Source of the DNA: Bacteroidales bacterium
GTDB taxonomy: Bacteria > Bacteroidota > Bacteroidia > Bacteroidales > Dysgonomonadaceae
Direction: 5' to 3'
Length of the DNA: 16,394 nt
NCBI GenBank assembly: GCA_012841425.1
Contig: DUUR01000070.1
Location: 1-16,394 of the forward strand
Both the position numbers and the translations under genes were made by a program. Below the pieces are notes generated by a model. The model ran no database searches. It was not told where the DNA came from and worked only from the letters and a program-made list of their open reading frames with translations. Below, one piece after another: positions 7,219 through 15,479 of the stretch (its first letter is position 1; every line of letters begins with the position of its first letter).

Positions 7219-7602
7219 ATGAGCGAAACAAATAATTTAATGGAAACGCTAGGGATTGAATTTAAGAGTGTTTCCAAAGGGAAAGTAGAAGCTATTATGC
7301 CTGTCCATAGGCATGTATGCCAACCTTTTGGCATTTTGCACGGAGGTGCTACTATTGCGTTAGCAGAGTCTGTTGCAGGCGAGGGCTCACTTTTTCTTTG
7401 TAATGAACATGAAATTCCAGTGGGAACACAAGTTAGCTGTAATCATATCTCTGCTGCTAAGGTAGGTGAAGTAGTTCATGCCAAGGGCACTTTAATTCAT
7501 TTTGGAGCAACTACACATATATGGAATGTAGATATTAACAGCTCTGAGGGGAGATTAATTTCATCTGCTAGGATTTCGAACATGATACTTAAGCAAAAAT
7601 GA
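7219..7602 (+). CDS. menI: Hotdog-fold thioesterase, probable DHNA-CoA hydrolase (MenI type)
   Basis: A 127-residue single hotdog domain of the PaaI/YdiI branch. The motif QPFGILHGGATIALAE (35-50) carries the H41-G-G turn and E50, the residue serving as general base or nucleophile in this subfamily; VGTQVSCNHISAAKVG (68-83) is the second conserved strand region. Such enzymes hydrolyse aromatic acyl-CoAs. As first gene of an operon with menF, menD, menB, menC and menE it most likely splits 1,4-dihydroxy-2-naphthoyl-CoA, the MenB product, into DHNA and CoA. Substrate is inferred from context; the fold alone could also serve other aryl-CoAs. Its TGA overlaps the menF ATG by four bases (ATGA, 7599-7602), so the two are translationally coupled. 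Confidence 0.85.
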   Translation: MSETNNLMETLGIEFKSVSKGKVEAIMPVHRHVCQPFGILHGGATIALAESVAGEGSLFLCNEHEIPVGTQVSCNHISAAKVGEVVHAKGTLIHFGATTHIWNVDINSSEGRLISSARISNMILKQK

Positions 7603-8669
7603 CACAACATAACAATTCTCAAAAACTCGATTTCCTTATAGAAAATAATGCAAGCTTCGCAATTTTTAGACTACCCGACTCATCCACTATTCAGTTTGTA
7701 ATGCAATGCGAAGGTGATACTGAGCTTATGTACGAATTTGAACATCTTAGTGGAAAGAACGGGTTTGTAATTGCTCCCTTTAGAATCTCGGAGGGGACAC
7801 CAATTGTAATAATTCGCCCCGACTGCACCAATATTGATGACGTAAAATCAAAAGACTTTTTCACATCGGAAAGAACTGAAAAGAATAAAACAGATAATAT
7901 AGATAGATTTGGGTATAACAAACTTTTTCATAGGTTTTATAAACCTCTAAATGATGGAACTTTAAAAAAAATTGTTTTATCTAGGAGCAAAACAATTACC
8001 AAAAACAGAAGCTTCTCTCCAGGTGAAGCATTTTATAGAGCTATAGATAGATACAAACACTCGTATGTTTATCTTGTTAATACACCAATAAGTGGCACAT
8101 GGCTTGGAAGCACACCAGAAATGCTACTTACTGGATCTAACAATGTTTGGCAAACGGTAGCACTTGCCGGAACACGATATCCAAATAAAGGAAATGTATC
8201 ATGGGACGACAAGAATCTACGAGAACAACATCTTGTAACCTCTTTTATTTTAAATCAGCTTGCTACATTTAAGATTACCCCAGAAATAAATGGACCATAC
8301 ACCACCAGAGCAGCCAATCTTGCCCATTTACGCACTGATCTGGTTTTTAATTTAACTAATACAAATAATCTAGGTAAACTTATAAAATCTCTTCATCCAA
8401 CTCCAGCTGTATCAGGGCTTCCAAAAGAGGAAGCCTACAGATATATTGAAGAGCACGAAGGTTATAACCGCAAATACTACACTGGCTTTCTTGGAATGAT
8501 TGATTTGGATAACGAAACTAATATATATGTTAATATCAGATGTATGGAAATAGGTAAAAGTTTACTTACTTTGTTTGCTGGAAGCGGCTTAGTTTTATCT
8601 TCTACCTCAAAAGATGAGTGGAAGGAGACTGAGCAAAAGCTTAAGACAATGGCAAGTATCGTTAATTAA
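7599..8669 (+). CDS. menF: Isochorismate synthase
   Basis: A 356-residue chorismate-binding enzyme that isomerises chorismate to isochorismate, the committed step of menaquinone synthesis. Visible family motifs are KKIVLSR (123-129, with K124 at the position of the general-base lysine of MenF/EntC), GTWLGSTPEMLL, ALAGTRYP, the acidic NLREQHLV helix, HPTPAVSGLPKEEA and EHEGYNRKYYTGFLGMID, followed by IYVNIRC and LFAGSGLVLSSTSKDEWKETEQK. It is shorter than E. coli MenF (about 430 residues), mainly through a reduced N-terminal half, as commonly seen in Bacteroidota. EntC-type siderophore synthesis would use the same reaction, but the menD, menB, menC and menE neighbours fix the pathway as menaquinone. 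Mg2+ dependent and cytosolic. A 9-base gap leads to menD. Confidence 0.94.
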   Translation: MTQHNNSQKLDFLIENNASFAIFRLPDSSTIQFVMQCEGDTELMYEFEHLSGKNGFVIAPFRISEGTPIVIIRPDCTNIDDVKSKDFFTSERTEKNKTDNIDRFGYNKLFHRFYKPLNDGTLKKIVLSRSKTITKNRSFSPGEAFYRAIDRYKHSYVYLVNTPISGTWLGSTPEMLLTGSNNVWQTVALAGTRYPNKGNVSWDDKNLREQHLVTSFILNQLATFKITPEINGPYTTRAANLAHLRTDLVFNLTNTNNLGKLIKSLHPTPAVSGLPKEEAYRYIEEHEGYNRKYYTGFLGMIDLDNETNIYVNIRCMEIGKSLLTLFAGSGLVLSSTSKDEWKETEQKLKTMASIVN

Positions 8670-8678
8670 GGACAACAG

Positions 8679-10352
8679 ATGTATTCAGATAAAAAAAACG
8701 TTTTAGAGCTTGTTGCATTACTAAAGGCGCATGGTATCACAAATATCGTACTATCCCCAGGCTCACGCAATTCGCCATTAATACACTCATTTGCAACTGA
8801 TGGAGACTTCACTTGCTATAGTGTGGTGGATGAACGAAGTGCTGGTTTTTTTACCTTAGGTATTATTCAAGCAACGGGTAAACCAGCTGCAGTATGTTGC
8901 ACTTCAGGAACTGCCACTCTTAATATTGCTCCTGCAGTTGCCGAAGCCTATTATCAAGAGTTACCACTCCTTGTAATAAGTGCCGATCGACCGCTTGAGT
9001 GGATTGATCAGATGGAAGGACAAACTATTCCTCAGACAAGCCTGTTTGGCAAAATGGTTCACTGCTCGGTTCAACTTCCTATTGTAGATAATAATGAGGA
9101 GAAATGGTATTGCAATAGATTAATTAATGATGCTATTTTGAGTTTGGACGATGGAGTTAGAGGCCCTGCTCACATTAATATTCCGTTATCAGAACCACTT
9201 TTTAATTTCTCCACCGAGGAACTTCCCAAAGCAAGGGTAATAAAACGATCGACAGTAAGTTATAATATTTCGGAGAAGGATAGATTTGCCGAGCGATTTA
9301 TAAAACACTCAAAAAAAATGATTCTTGTGGGTCAGCTACCACCAGAAAATGATATATCAGATCTACTCAAAAGTATTAGCAAAAAACATAACGTAGTGGT
9401 GCTTTCAGATCATCTCTCCAATATATCTATTGATGATAATCCACGTTACGATTTAGCTATACGCACCTCCTCAGAGACAGAGTTAAAAGAACTTGCACCT
9501 GATCTGCTTATTACAATTGGCGGGCATACAGTATCAAAAAAGATAAAGCATTTCTTACGTACTTTTGGTGTAAGAGAGCATTGGCACATATCAAAATCAG
9601 GAGATATTGTAGATACATATCAGCAGCTAACTGACATTATAAAAAGCGACAATGAAACGCTTCTTTCTTATATTAATGAACTATCTCCTTCTCAAAACAA
9701 AGCTCAAAATAAAGCTGAGAGCTATAAGGAGTTATGGAGTAAAAAAAGAGCTTTGCTTACAGCTCCAAAGGCTCAATACTCAGATTTATACTCAGTTGGC
9801 ATATTATTAAGCTCTCTACCAGAAAATGCTTCTCTTCATTTTGCTAACAGTCATTCTGTATACCTTTCGCAGTTATATAATATACCTAAATCCGTAAGGT
9901 GCTTTAGCAATCGTGGCACAAATGGTATAGAGGGGTCGGTATCTACAGCCGTTGGATATGCGGCAGCTGGTGACGGGTTGACCGTTTTACTTATTGGCGA
10001 CTTAAGCTTCTTTTACGACATGAATGGTATTTGGAATCGCCACATTTCTCCTAATTTACGTATAATGATAAATAACAATGGTGGAGGTGGCATATTTGAT
10101 ACACTACCAGGCTTAAACAACTCAACGGCGCTTAATGAATTTATCACTGCAGAACATTCTACCTCAGCTAAGAATTGGACAAAGCAACAAGGTTTTATTT
10201 ACCTCACTGCCAACAACGAAGATGATTTAAAGAAACATCTACCCACTTTTTTAAGCAATGAAATTACTGCCCCTGTAGTATTAGAAGTTTTTACATCAAT
10301 TGATACGAACAGCAAAGAGATAAAATCGTTTTATCAACAACAAAGAAATTAA
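8679..10352 (+). CDS. menD: SEPHCHC synthase (MenD), ThDP-dependent
   Basis: A 557-residue thiamine-diphosphate enzyme joining 2-oxoglutarate, after decarboxylation, to isochorismate to give SEPHCHC. Conserved features: SPGSRNSPL (26-34), VDERSAGFF with E52 as the glutamate that activates the ThDP aminopyrimidine ring, TSGTA and the ISADRP loop, then in the C-terminal pyrophosphate domain SNRGTNGIEGSVSTA and the ThDP/Mg2+ motif GDLSFFYDMNG (440-450) with NNNGGGGIF (465-473). Length is normal for the family. A rare Shine-Dalgarno-like AAGGA (8668-8672) overlaps the menF stop 6 bases ahead of the ATG, which supports this start. menB follows after 6 bases. Confidence 0.97.
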   Translation: MYSDKKNVLELVALLKAHGITNIVLSPGSRNSPLIHSFATDGDFTCYSVVDERSAGFFTLGIIQATGKPAAVCCTSGTATLNIAPAVAEAYYQELPLLVISADRPLEWIDQMEGQTIPQTSLFGKMVHCSVQLPIVDNNEEKWYCNRLINDAILSLDDGVRGPAHINIPLSEPLFNFSTEELPKARVIKRSTVSYNISEKDRFAERFIKHSKKMILVGQLPPENDISDLLKSISKKHNVVVLSDHLSNISIDDNPRYDLAIRTSSETELKELAPDLLITIGGHTVSKKIKHFLRTFGVREHWHISKSGDIVDTYQQLTDIIKSDNETLLSYINELSPSQNKAQNKAESYKELWSKKRALLTAPKAQYSDLYSVGILLSSLPENASLHFANSHSVYLSQLYNIPKSVRCFSNRGTNGIEGSVSTAVGYAAAGDGLTVLLIGDLSFFYDMNGIWNRHISPNLRIMINNNGGGGIFDTLPGLNNSTALNEFITAEHSTSAKNWTKQQGFIYLTANNEDDLKKHLPTFLSNEITAPVVLEVFTSIDTNSKEIKSFYQQQRN

Positions 10353-10358
10353 ATAATT

Positions 10359-11180
10359 ATGACTAAAAGGAATTGGACAACTATTAAAGAGTATGAAGAT
10401 ATTCTATTTGATTACCACAATGGTATTGCACGAATAACTATAAACCGACCACGATATCGAAATGCTTTTACACCTACTACAACTGGTGAGATGAGTGATG
10501 CATTTCGACTGTGTCGTGAAATGGAGAAAGTTAGTGTTGTAGTTTTAACCGGAGCAGGCGACAAAGCTTTCTGCTCGGGCGGTGATCAAAACGTAAAAGG
10601 TAAAGGAGGATATATTGGCAAAGATGGCGTTCCACGCCTAAACGTGCTGGACGTACAGAAGCAAATTCGCTCTATCCCCAAACCAGTTATAGCAATGGTA
10701 AATGGTTATGCTATTGGTGGAGGTCATGTTTTGCATGTAGTGTGCGACCTATCAATTGCCTCAGAAAATGCAATATTCGGTCAAACCGGCCCCCGTGTTG
10801 GTAGCTTTGATGCCGGTTTTGGCTCATCTTACCTAGCACGAATAGTGGGACAGAAAAAAGCACGTGAAATATGGTTCCTTTGTCGCCAATACACTGCTCA
10901 AGAAGCACTTGACATGGGTCTTGTAAACAAAGTAGTTCCTCTAGACAAATTAGAAGATGAAGTTGTAGAGTGGGCAGAAACAATGATGAAGCATAGCCCT
11001 CTTGCATTACGTATGATAAAGGCAGGTCTCAACGCAGAGCTTGATGGTCAGGCTGGTATACAGGAACTCGCAGGCGATGCAACTATGCTTTACTATTTAA
11101 CAGAAGAGGCACAAGAAGGAAAGAATGCATTTTTGGAGAAACGTGATCCCGACTACAGCAAATTCCCTAAACTTCCATGA
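10359..11180 (+). CDS. menB: 1,4-dihydroxy-2-naphthoyl-CoA synthase
   Basis: A 273-residue crotonase-fold enzyme that cyclises o-succinylbenzoyl-CoA (the MenE product) to DHNA-CoA. The oxyanion hole is formed by the SGGDQ segment (73-77) and the GGGH turn (120-123). The MenB-specific [17 protein letters not shown] (141-157) holds D151, the catalytic acid position, and G144. In MenB enzymes a glycine at this QTGP position marks the bicarbonate-dependent type I group, where bicarbonate replaces an aspartate side chain. The C-terminal [22 protein letters not shown] and the KRDPDYSKF tail are also classic. Closely resembles E. coli MenB throughout. It is followed by a 170-base break before menC. 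Confidence 0.97.
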   Translation: MTKRNWTTIKEYEDILFDYHNGIARITINRPRYRNAFTPTTTGEMSDAFRLCREMEKVSVVVLTGAGDKAFCSGGDQNVKGKGGYIGKDGVPRLNVLDVQKQIRSIPKPVIAMVNGYAIGGGHVLHVVCDLSIASENAIFGQTGPRVGSFDAGFGSSYLARIVGQKKAREIWFLCRQYTAQEALDMGLVNKVVPLDKLEDEVVEWAETMMKHSPLALRMIKAGLNAELDGQAGIQELAGDATMLYYLTEEAQEGKNAFLEKRDPDYSKFPKLP

Positions 11181-11206
11181 TATACTCCTGTGTTGTTCAA
11201 AACTCA

Positions 11207-11237
11207 TATACTATAATTGAAATAGATGTATAGTATA
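11207..11237. repeat. Inverted repeat in the menB-menC gap
   Basis: TATACTATA (11207-11215) is matched exactly by TATAGTATA (11229-11237) with a 13-base loop. The stem has a single GC pair and no T tract follows, so it is a poor terminator; it could be an operator, a processing hairpin, or chance in AT-rich DNA. The rest of the 170-base gap (11181-11350) shows no TAnnTTTG box and no open frame of note. Confidence 0.4.
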
Positions 11238-11350
11238 CTTTAAATTAATGCAGCAAAAATTGATACTCATAAGAGTTTTATAGCACCAATATTTATTGAA
11301 GAAGGAGAAAAACAGTAGCTAGCTGAGTCCAATATAATTACAAGTTCAAA

Positions 11351-12412
11351 ATGTTTAAAATCAACATCGTCCCATACACACTTAAGTTCAAAAACCCCGC
11401 CGGCACTTCTCGCGGGGTGTATAAAGAGCATAAGGTATGGTACTTACTGTTTATTAATGTCGAAACCCCTCTTCACTTTGGTATCGGAGAATGTGCTCCA
11501 CTTCAAGATTTAAGCTGCGACTATAATGAAGGGTATGAGAAACAATTATTTTCGTTTTGCAAGCTCACTGAAGAGAAGCAGATGGTTGATATTGAGATTC
11601 TAAGGGACTACCCTTCTATACTATTTGGAATGGAGACAGCAATGCGTCACTACGAGCAACAATCGTGGCAACTTTGGGAGTCTCCTTTTAGCAAGGGCAA
11701 TAAGGGCATTACAATAAATGGGTTGATATGGATGGGCAATTACTCAGAGATGATGCAGCGTATAAAAGTTGCAATCAACAAAGGTTTTCGCTGTATCAAG
11801 ATGAAAATTGGCGCAATAGATTTCAACAGCGAACTGGAGCTGTTAAGACACATAAGAACACAATACTCTAAAGAGGAATTAGAGTTACGTGTGGATGCTA
11901 ATGGGGCTTTTACCACCCAAGAGGCAATAGAGAAATTAAATCTACTTGCTGAATTAAATATACACTCTATTGAACAGCCAATTAAAGCCGGGCAATTGAA
12001 AGATATGTCTTTATTGTGTTCAATCTCCCCACTGGCTATAGCCTTAGATGAAGAGCTTATTGGTATAAACAATTATGAAGATAAACGAAGTTTACTTGAA
12101 AAAATAAAACCTCAATATATTATACTAAAGCCCTCATTACATGGGGGTATAAGTGGTTGCGAAGAGTGGATATCTTTAGCTGAAGAATTAGGTGTATTAT
12201 GGTGGGCTACATCAGCTCTGGAGTCGAATATAGGACTAAATAGTATTGCCCAATGGACTGCTACTTTTAAAAACAATCTTCCACAAGGATTAGGCACGGG
12301 CTCACTTTACACCAACAATATTTCTTTGCCGTTAAATATCGAGGGCGAACAACTGTGGTTTAGCCCCAAAGGTTCGTTTCCCAATTTAAGCTCTTTTAGA
12401 ACAAATGAATAA
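11351..12412 (+). CDS. menC: o-Succinylbenzoate synthase
   Basis: A 353-residue enolase-superfamily enzyme that dehydrates SHCHC to o-succinylbenzoate. The full catalytic set is present on the barrel strands: KxK at K150 and K152 (IKMKIG), metal ligands D182 (RVDANG), E208 (SIEQP) and D233 (ALDEE), and the second acid/base lysine K260 (ILKPSLHGG). The N-terminal capping domain includes the LKFKNPAGTSRG loop typical of OSBS enzymes. The TSALES and GLGTGSLY segments close the barrel. Its family is promiscuous (N-acylamino acid racemase activity occurs in relatives), but the operon settles the assignment. menE begins inside its last codons, overlapping by 8 bases. Confidence 0.95.
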   Translation: MFKINIVPYTLKFKNPAGTSRGVYKEHKVWYLLFINVETPLHFGIGECAPLQDLSCDYNEGYEKQLFSFCKLTEEKQMVDIEILRDYPSILFGMETAMRHYEQQSWQLWESPFSKGNKGITINGLIWMGNYSEMMQRIKVAINKGFRCIKMKIGAIDFNSELELLRHIRTQYSKEELELRVDANGAFTTQEAIEKLNLLAELNIHSIEQPIKAGQLKDMSLLCSISPLAIALDEELIGINNYEDKRSLLEKIKPQYIILKPSLHGGISGCEEWISLAEELGVLWWATSALESNIGLNSIAQWTATFKNNLPQGLGTGSLYTNNISLPLNIEGEQLWFSPKGSFPNLSSFRTNE

Positions 12413-13523
12413 GATACAGATTGAAGGTACATTTTTTGATGCTGAAGATTTCAGATCATATGAGACTCCATTGTTTTTTACAAAAAGCCATATTCACCAA
12501 AAGCTCTATCTGTTTCTTAAAGATTGGTTCTCACCAAATGAAACAATAAGTTTACAAACATCAGGTTCAACAGGAAAGCCTAAAGAGATTATCGCACGTA
12601 AAAAACAGATGTTGCAAAGCGCAGCTATGACATGTCGTTTCTTTAATCTTAAGAAAAAAGACAAAGCACTTTTATGTCTTTCAACCGATTATATCGCCGG
12701 AAAGATGATGGTTGTACGCGCAATATATAGTGAAATGAATCTCTATCCAGTTGAAGTTTCGGGGCACCCTCTTTTGGACAGTGCAACAACATTTGACTCC
12801 GAAGCAATATCTTTTGATTTCGCTGCAATGATACCTTTACAGGTATACAACTCCCTTTCTACTGCAACAGAGAAAAACAGACTCTCTCTGATAAAGAATA
12901 TTATAGTAGGGGGTGGATCAATAGACAGTGATTTAGAAGAAGCAATAAAAGAACTACCCAATTCTATCTATTCAACTTACGGTATGACAGAAACACTCTC
13001 TCATATTGGGTTGAGAAGGATTAGTGGGAAAGACACTAGCTTCTATTATAAGCCTCTCGGTGGTGTTAACCTTAAGCTATCTGTTGATCAGACATTGATC
13101 ATTAATGCACCACACTTAGCAGACGATGTAATAATAACCAACGATATAGCCGAAATAAAGTCAGATGGCAGCTTTAGGATACTTGGCAGAATAGATAATA
13201 TAATAAACACCGGAGGTATTAAGGTTCAGATTGAGGAAGTAGAACAACAATTACTTCCATACTTAAAAAGCAATTTTGCAATAACTTCAGTTCCACATCC
13301 TAAACTAGGTGAGGCTGTTGTACTTTTAATTGAGCCCTTTAGTCAGCAAAATAATATTGATGAAATAATTAAAGAAGCCTTTAACACAATACCAGCGTAC
13401 CATCAACCAAAGTGTTTTTTCACCGTAAGCGCAATACCAATGACCGATAGTGGCAAGAAAGACCGTAAAACAATAAAAGAACTTGCATTACGGTCTTATT
13501 ATGAATATAAACCTGAGTTTTAA
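12405..13523 (+). CDS. menE: o-Succinylbenzoate-CoA ligase (compact form)
   Basis: A 372-residue adenylate-forming enzyme that activates o-succinylbenzoate with ATP and CoA. The phosphate-binding loop QTSGSTGKPK is at 51-60, the adenine-binding YSTYGMTET at 189-196, the hinge/ribose region LGRIDNIINTGGIKV ends near 275, and the C-terminal catalytic lysine in MTDSGKKDR is probably K351. The protein is about 80 residues shorter than E. coli MenE (about 450). The missing part is mostly ahead of the P-loop, where this protein has only about 50 residues. Since all core motifs remain, I read this as a compact family form and not a truncation. Its stop at 13523 faces the stop of the minus-strand methyltransferase gene only 3 bases away. 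Confidence 0.92.
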   Translation: MNKIQIEGTFFDAEDFRSYETPLFFTKSHIHQKLYLFLKDWFSPNETISLQTSGSTGKPKEIIARKKQMLQSAAMTCRFFNLKKKDKALLCLSTDYIAGKMMVVRAIYSEMNLYPVEVSGHPLLDSATTFDSEAISFDFAAMIPLQVYNSLSTATEKNRLSLIKNIIVGGGSIDSDLEEAIKELPNSIYSTYGMTETLSHIGLRRISGKDTSFYYKPLGGVNLKLSVDQTLIINAPHLADDVIITNDIAEIKSDGSFRILGRIDNIINTGGIKVQIEEVEQQLLPYLKSNFAITSVPHPKLGEAVVLLIEPFSQQNNIDEIIKEAFNTIPAYHQPKCFFTVSAIPMTDSGKKDRKTIKELALRSYYEYKPEF

Positions 13524-13526
13524 GTA

Positions 13527-15413
13527 CTACTCTTTATCTTTTGGCCCACGGCGTATCTTAAGCACATTCTTACCACCGATGCCTTCTCTGTTTAGCTTAC
13601 GCGAATCGGAGCTACCTCGTTTGTCTCCATCTTTTTTAAAATTATCCTTTCGTGAATAATTATCTCTGTCCGATTCTCTAAAAGGTTTACCTGGGCGGTC
13701 TTTACTTCGTGCATCAAACGATCGTCCACCTATACTTTTGCCACCCCTGTAGGTTTTATTATCTGATTTAAATGCACGAGGCTCCCTTTCTGAAGAAGAG
13801 TCTCTGTAAGATCGGGGTCTTTGTTCTCTATCGGACGAAGAATCTCCAAAACCTCTGGTTCTTGGTCCTCTTTCAGAAGAATCTCTATAACTTCTAGCTC
13901 CTGAACCTCTCTCAGAAGAAGAGTCTCTAAAACCTCCAGATCTTGGTCCTCTTTCTGAGGAGGAATCTCTAAAATTAGTAGCTCTTGGTCCTCTTTCAGA
14001 AGAAGAGTCTCTAAATTTACGTTCTCTAGGTTCTCTATTATCGTCTCTTCTTTTATACGGTTCGTCACTCTTCCAGTTACTTCTTGGGCGATCAGAATCG
14101 GGAGTCGACTGTCTGTCTTCTCTCTCACTCCGCATCGACCTGCGATAGCCTTCTCTTGAATTTCTTTCGTTGTGATAACTATCTTTTCTGCTTGGCCTTG
14201 AGCTAGAGGACGAGTCTCTCGGCTGCTCATTTCGCTTACCCGAAAAGATCTCATATTCGCGCATTTCGCATTCAAGGGGACCGTTATAAAGAAAGAAACG
14301 TCTATTATGCCTTAGCCCTATTGCTTCAAAAGACTCTTTATGATAACTAAGAATATATGCTTTATACCCAGCGAACACATGTTTTAATCGCTCACCAATC
14401 ATAGAGTAAAGCACATCCAATTCTTCAACTTTAATTCGCTCTCCATAAGGTGGATTTGTGATAATTACACCATCCTTTGCAGGAGCTTCTGTATATTGTT
14501 GAATAGGCTTTGCACTTAACTCGATATACTTTTTTAGTCCCGCATTTTTGATATTCTTCTCAGCTATTGAAATAGCCTTAGGCGAAATATCAGAACCAAT
14601 TATAGGGAATTTTAATTCACTTAAACCTGTATCCTCATTATAAATATCACTAAAAAGGTCACCATCAAAATCGGCCCACTTCTCAAAAGCAAAATGCTTT
14701 CTATGAATACCTGGAGGTATCCCGAGGGCTATCATAGCAGCTTCAATAAGAATAGTGCCAGATCCACACATTGGATCTAAGAATGCCGATTCTCCACGCC
14801 AACCCGACTTAAGTATCATTCCTGCAGCTAACACCTCGCTTAGGGGAGCTTCGGTTTGGTCTATTCTATAACCTCTTTTGTGCAATGATTCACCCGAGCT
14901 ATCGAGAGACAACGTGCACTTGTTATGAGATATATGTATGTTAAAAATAAGATCCGGATTAGACACACTCACCGATGGGCGCTTTTTGTATTTCTCAACA
15001 AACCAATCGGCAATAGCATCTTTTACTTTATATGCCACAAACTTAGAGTGTGTGAATATATGAGAGAAAACAACTGCGTCAATTGAGAATGTTTTATCAA
15101 GAGATAAATAATTGTCCCAATCAAGCAGTTTTATCGCTTCATAAACCTCATCAGCAGTCTCTGCCTTGAAGTTATAAATGGGTTTAAGTATGCGCGAAGC
15201 AGTGCGACAATGCAAATTTGCTTTATACAAAAGAGCCTTGTCTCCTGTAAACGATACCATGCGAGTTCCAATCTCCACATTATTAGCACCTAACCCAATA
15301 AGCTCTTCGGCCAGCACATCTTCAAGTTCGGCCATTGTTTTGGCAATCATTGGGAATTCGCCATTATTTAATTCCGCCACATTCACATCGTTATTGATAT
15401 CGTTTTCTTCCAT
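13527..15413 (-). CDS. rlmL: THUMP-domain RNA N2-guanine methyltransferase (RlmL type) with long Arg/Ser-rich tail
   Basis: A 628-residue protein. Residues about 20-185 form the ferredoxin-like plus THUMP RNA-binding module. Residues about 190-400 are a class I SAM-dependent methyltransferase with motif I LDPMCGSGT (212-220), the acidic motif II region IGSDISPKA, and the catalytic NPPY at 320-323 (ITNPPYGER). This matches the N-terminal half of E. coli RlmL, which makes m2G2445 in 23S rRNA; the RlmK half is absent. From about residue 400 onward the chain is a disordered Arg/Ser/Glu/Gly-rich tail of some 225 residues, containing six 14-residue repeats (467-549) and a basic end (LKIRRGPKDKE). 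I kept the ATG at 15413; the internal MIAKTMAELEDVL at residue 22 resembles the usual family start and is a fair alternative. A promoter lies at 15461-15468. The RNA target is inferred. Confidence 0.87.
   Translation of the reverse strand: MEENDINNDVNVAELNNGEFPMIAKTMAELEDVLAEELIGLGANNVEIGTRMVSFTGDKALLYKANLHCRTASRILKPIYNFKAETADEVYEAIKLLDWDNYLSLDKTFSIDAVVFSHIFTHSKFVAYKVKDAIADWFVEKYKKRPSVSVSNPDLIFNIHISHNKCTLSLDSSGESLHKRGYRIDQTEAPLSEVLAAGMILKSGWRGESAFLDPMCGSGTILIEAAMIALGIPPGIHRKHFAFEKWADFDGDLFSDIYNEDTGLSELKFPIIGSDISPKAISIAEKNIKNAGLKKYIELSAKPIQQYTEAPAKDGVIITNPPYGERIKVEELDVLYSMIGERLKHVFAGYKAYILSYHKESFEAIGLRHNRRFFLYNGPLECEMREYEIFSGKRNEQPRDSSSSSRPSRKDSYHNERNSREGYRRSMRSEREDRQSTPDSDRPRSNWKSDEPYKRRDDNREPRERKFRDSSSERGPRATNFRDSSSERGPRSGGFRDSSSERGSGARSYRDSSERGPRTRGFGDSSSDREQRPRSYRDSSSEREPRAFKSDNKTYRGGKSIGGRSFDARSKDRPGKPFRESDRDNYSRKDNFKKDGDKRGSSDSRKLNREGIGGKNVLKIRRGPKDKE
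13767..14015 (-). repeat. 42-bp in-frame tandem repeats encoding the [FY]RDSSSERGPRxxx tail
   Basis: Six consecutive coding units encode residues 467-549 of the methyltransferase: FRDSSSERGPRATN, FRDSSSERGPRSGG, FRDSSSERGSGARS, YRDSSERGPRTRG (one residue shorter), FGDSSSDREQRPRS and YRDSSSEREPRAFK. The length of 249 bases equals five 42-base units and one of 39. Related RDSSS/SRPSR-type sequence continues on both sides in more degraded form. Such arrays can expand and contract by slippage without breaking the frame. Confidence 0.9.
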
Positions 15414-15460
15414 CTTTTTCTAATAACCCTTATTATAAAACCATCATGAATTTTATGGTG

Positions 15461-15468
15461 CAAAGATA
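15461..15468 (-). promoter_or_regulatory. -7 promoter element of the rlmL-type gene (TATCTTTG on minus strand)
   Basis: The plus strand reads CAAAGATA, giving TATCTTTG on the minus strand, a perfect TAnnTTTG. It lies between the glycosyl hydrolase stop (15480) and the methyltransferase ATG (15413), giving a leader of about 40 bases. The -33 region would fall inside the end of the hydrolase gene, and I see no clear TTTG there. Confidence 0.6.
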
Positions 15469-15479
15469 CTCTTTTTGAG

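Noticed and set aside
11294..11330. Purine-rich GAAGGAG suggesting a ribosome binding site and small gene before menC
   Set aside because: No start codon follows at a suitable distance, and the downstream sequence (TAGCTAGCTGA) contains several stops.
13730..14275. 181-codon minus-strand open frame inside the methyltransferase tail
   Set aside because: It lies in a shifted frame over the repeat region; repeats with a period divisible by three keep all frames open. Its product is low-complexity with no start context, while the main frame carries the conserved domains.
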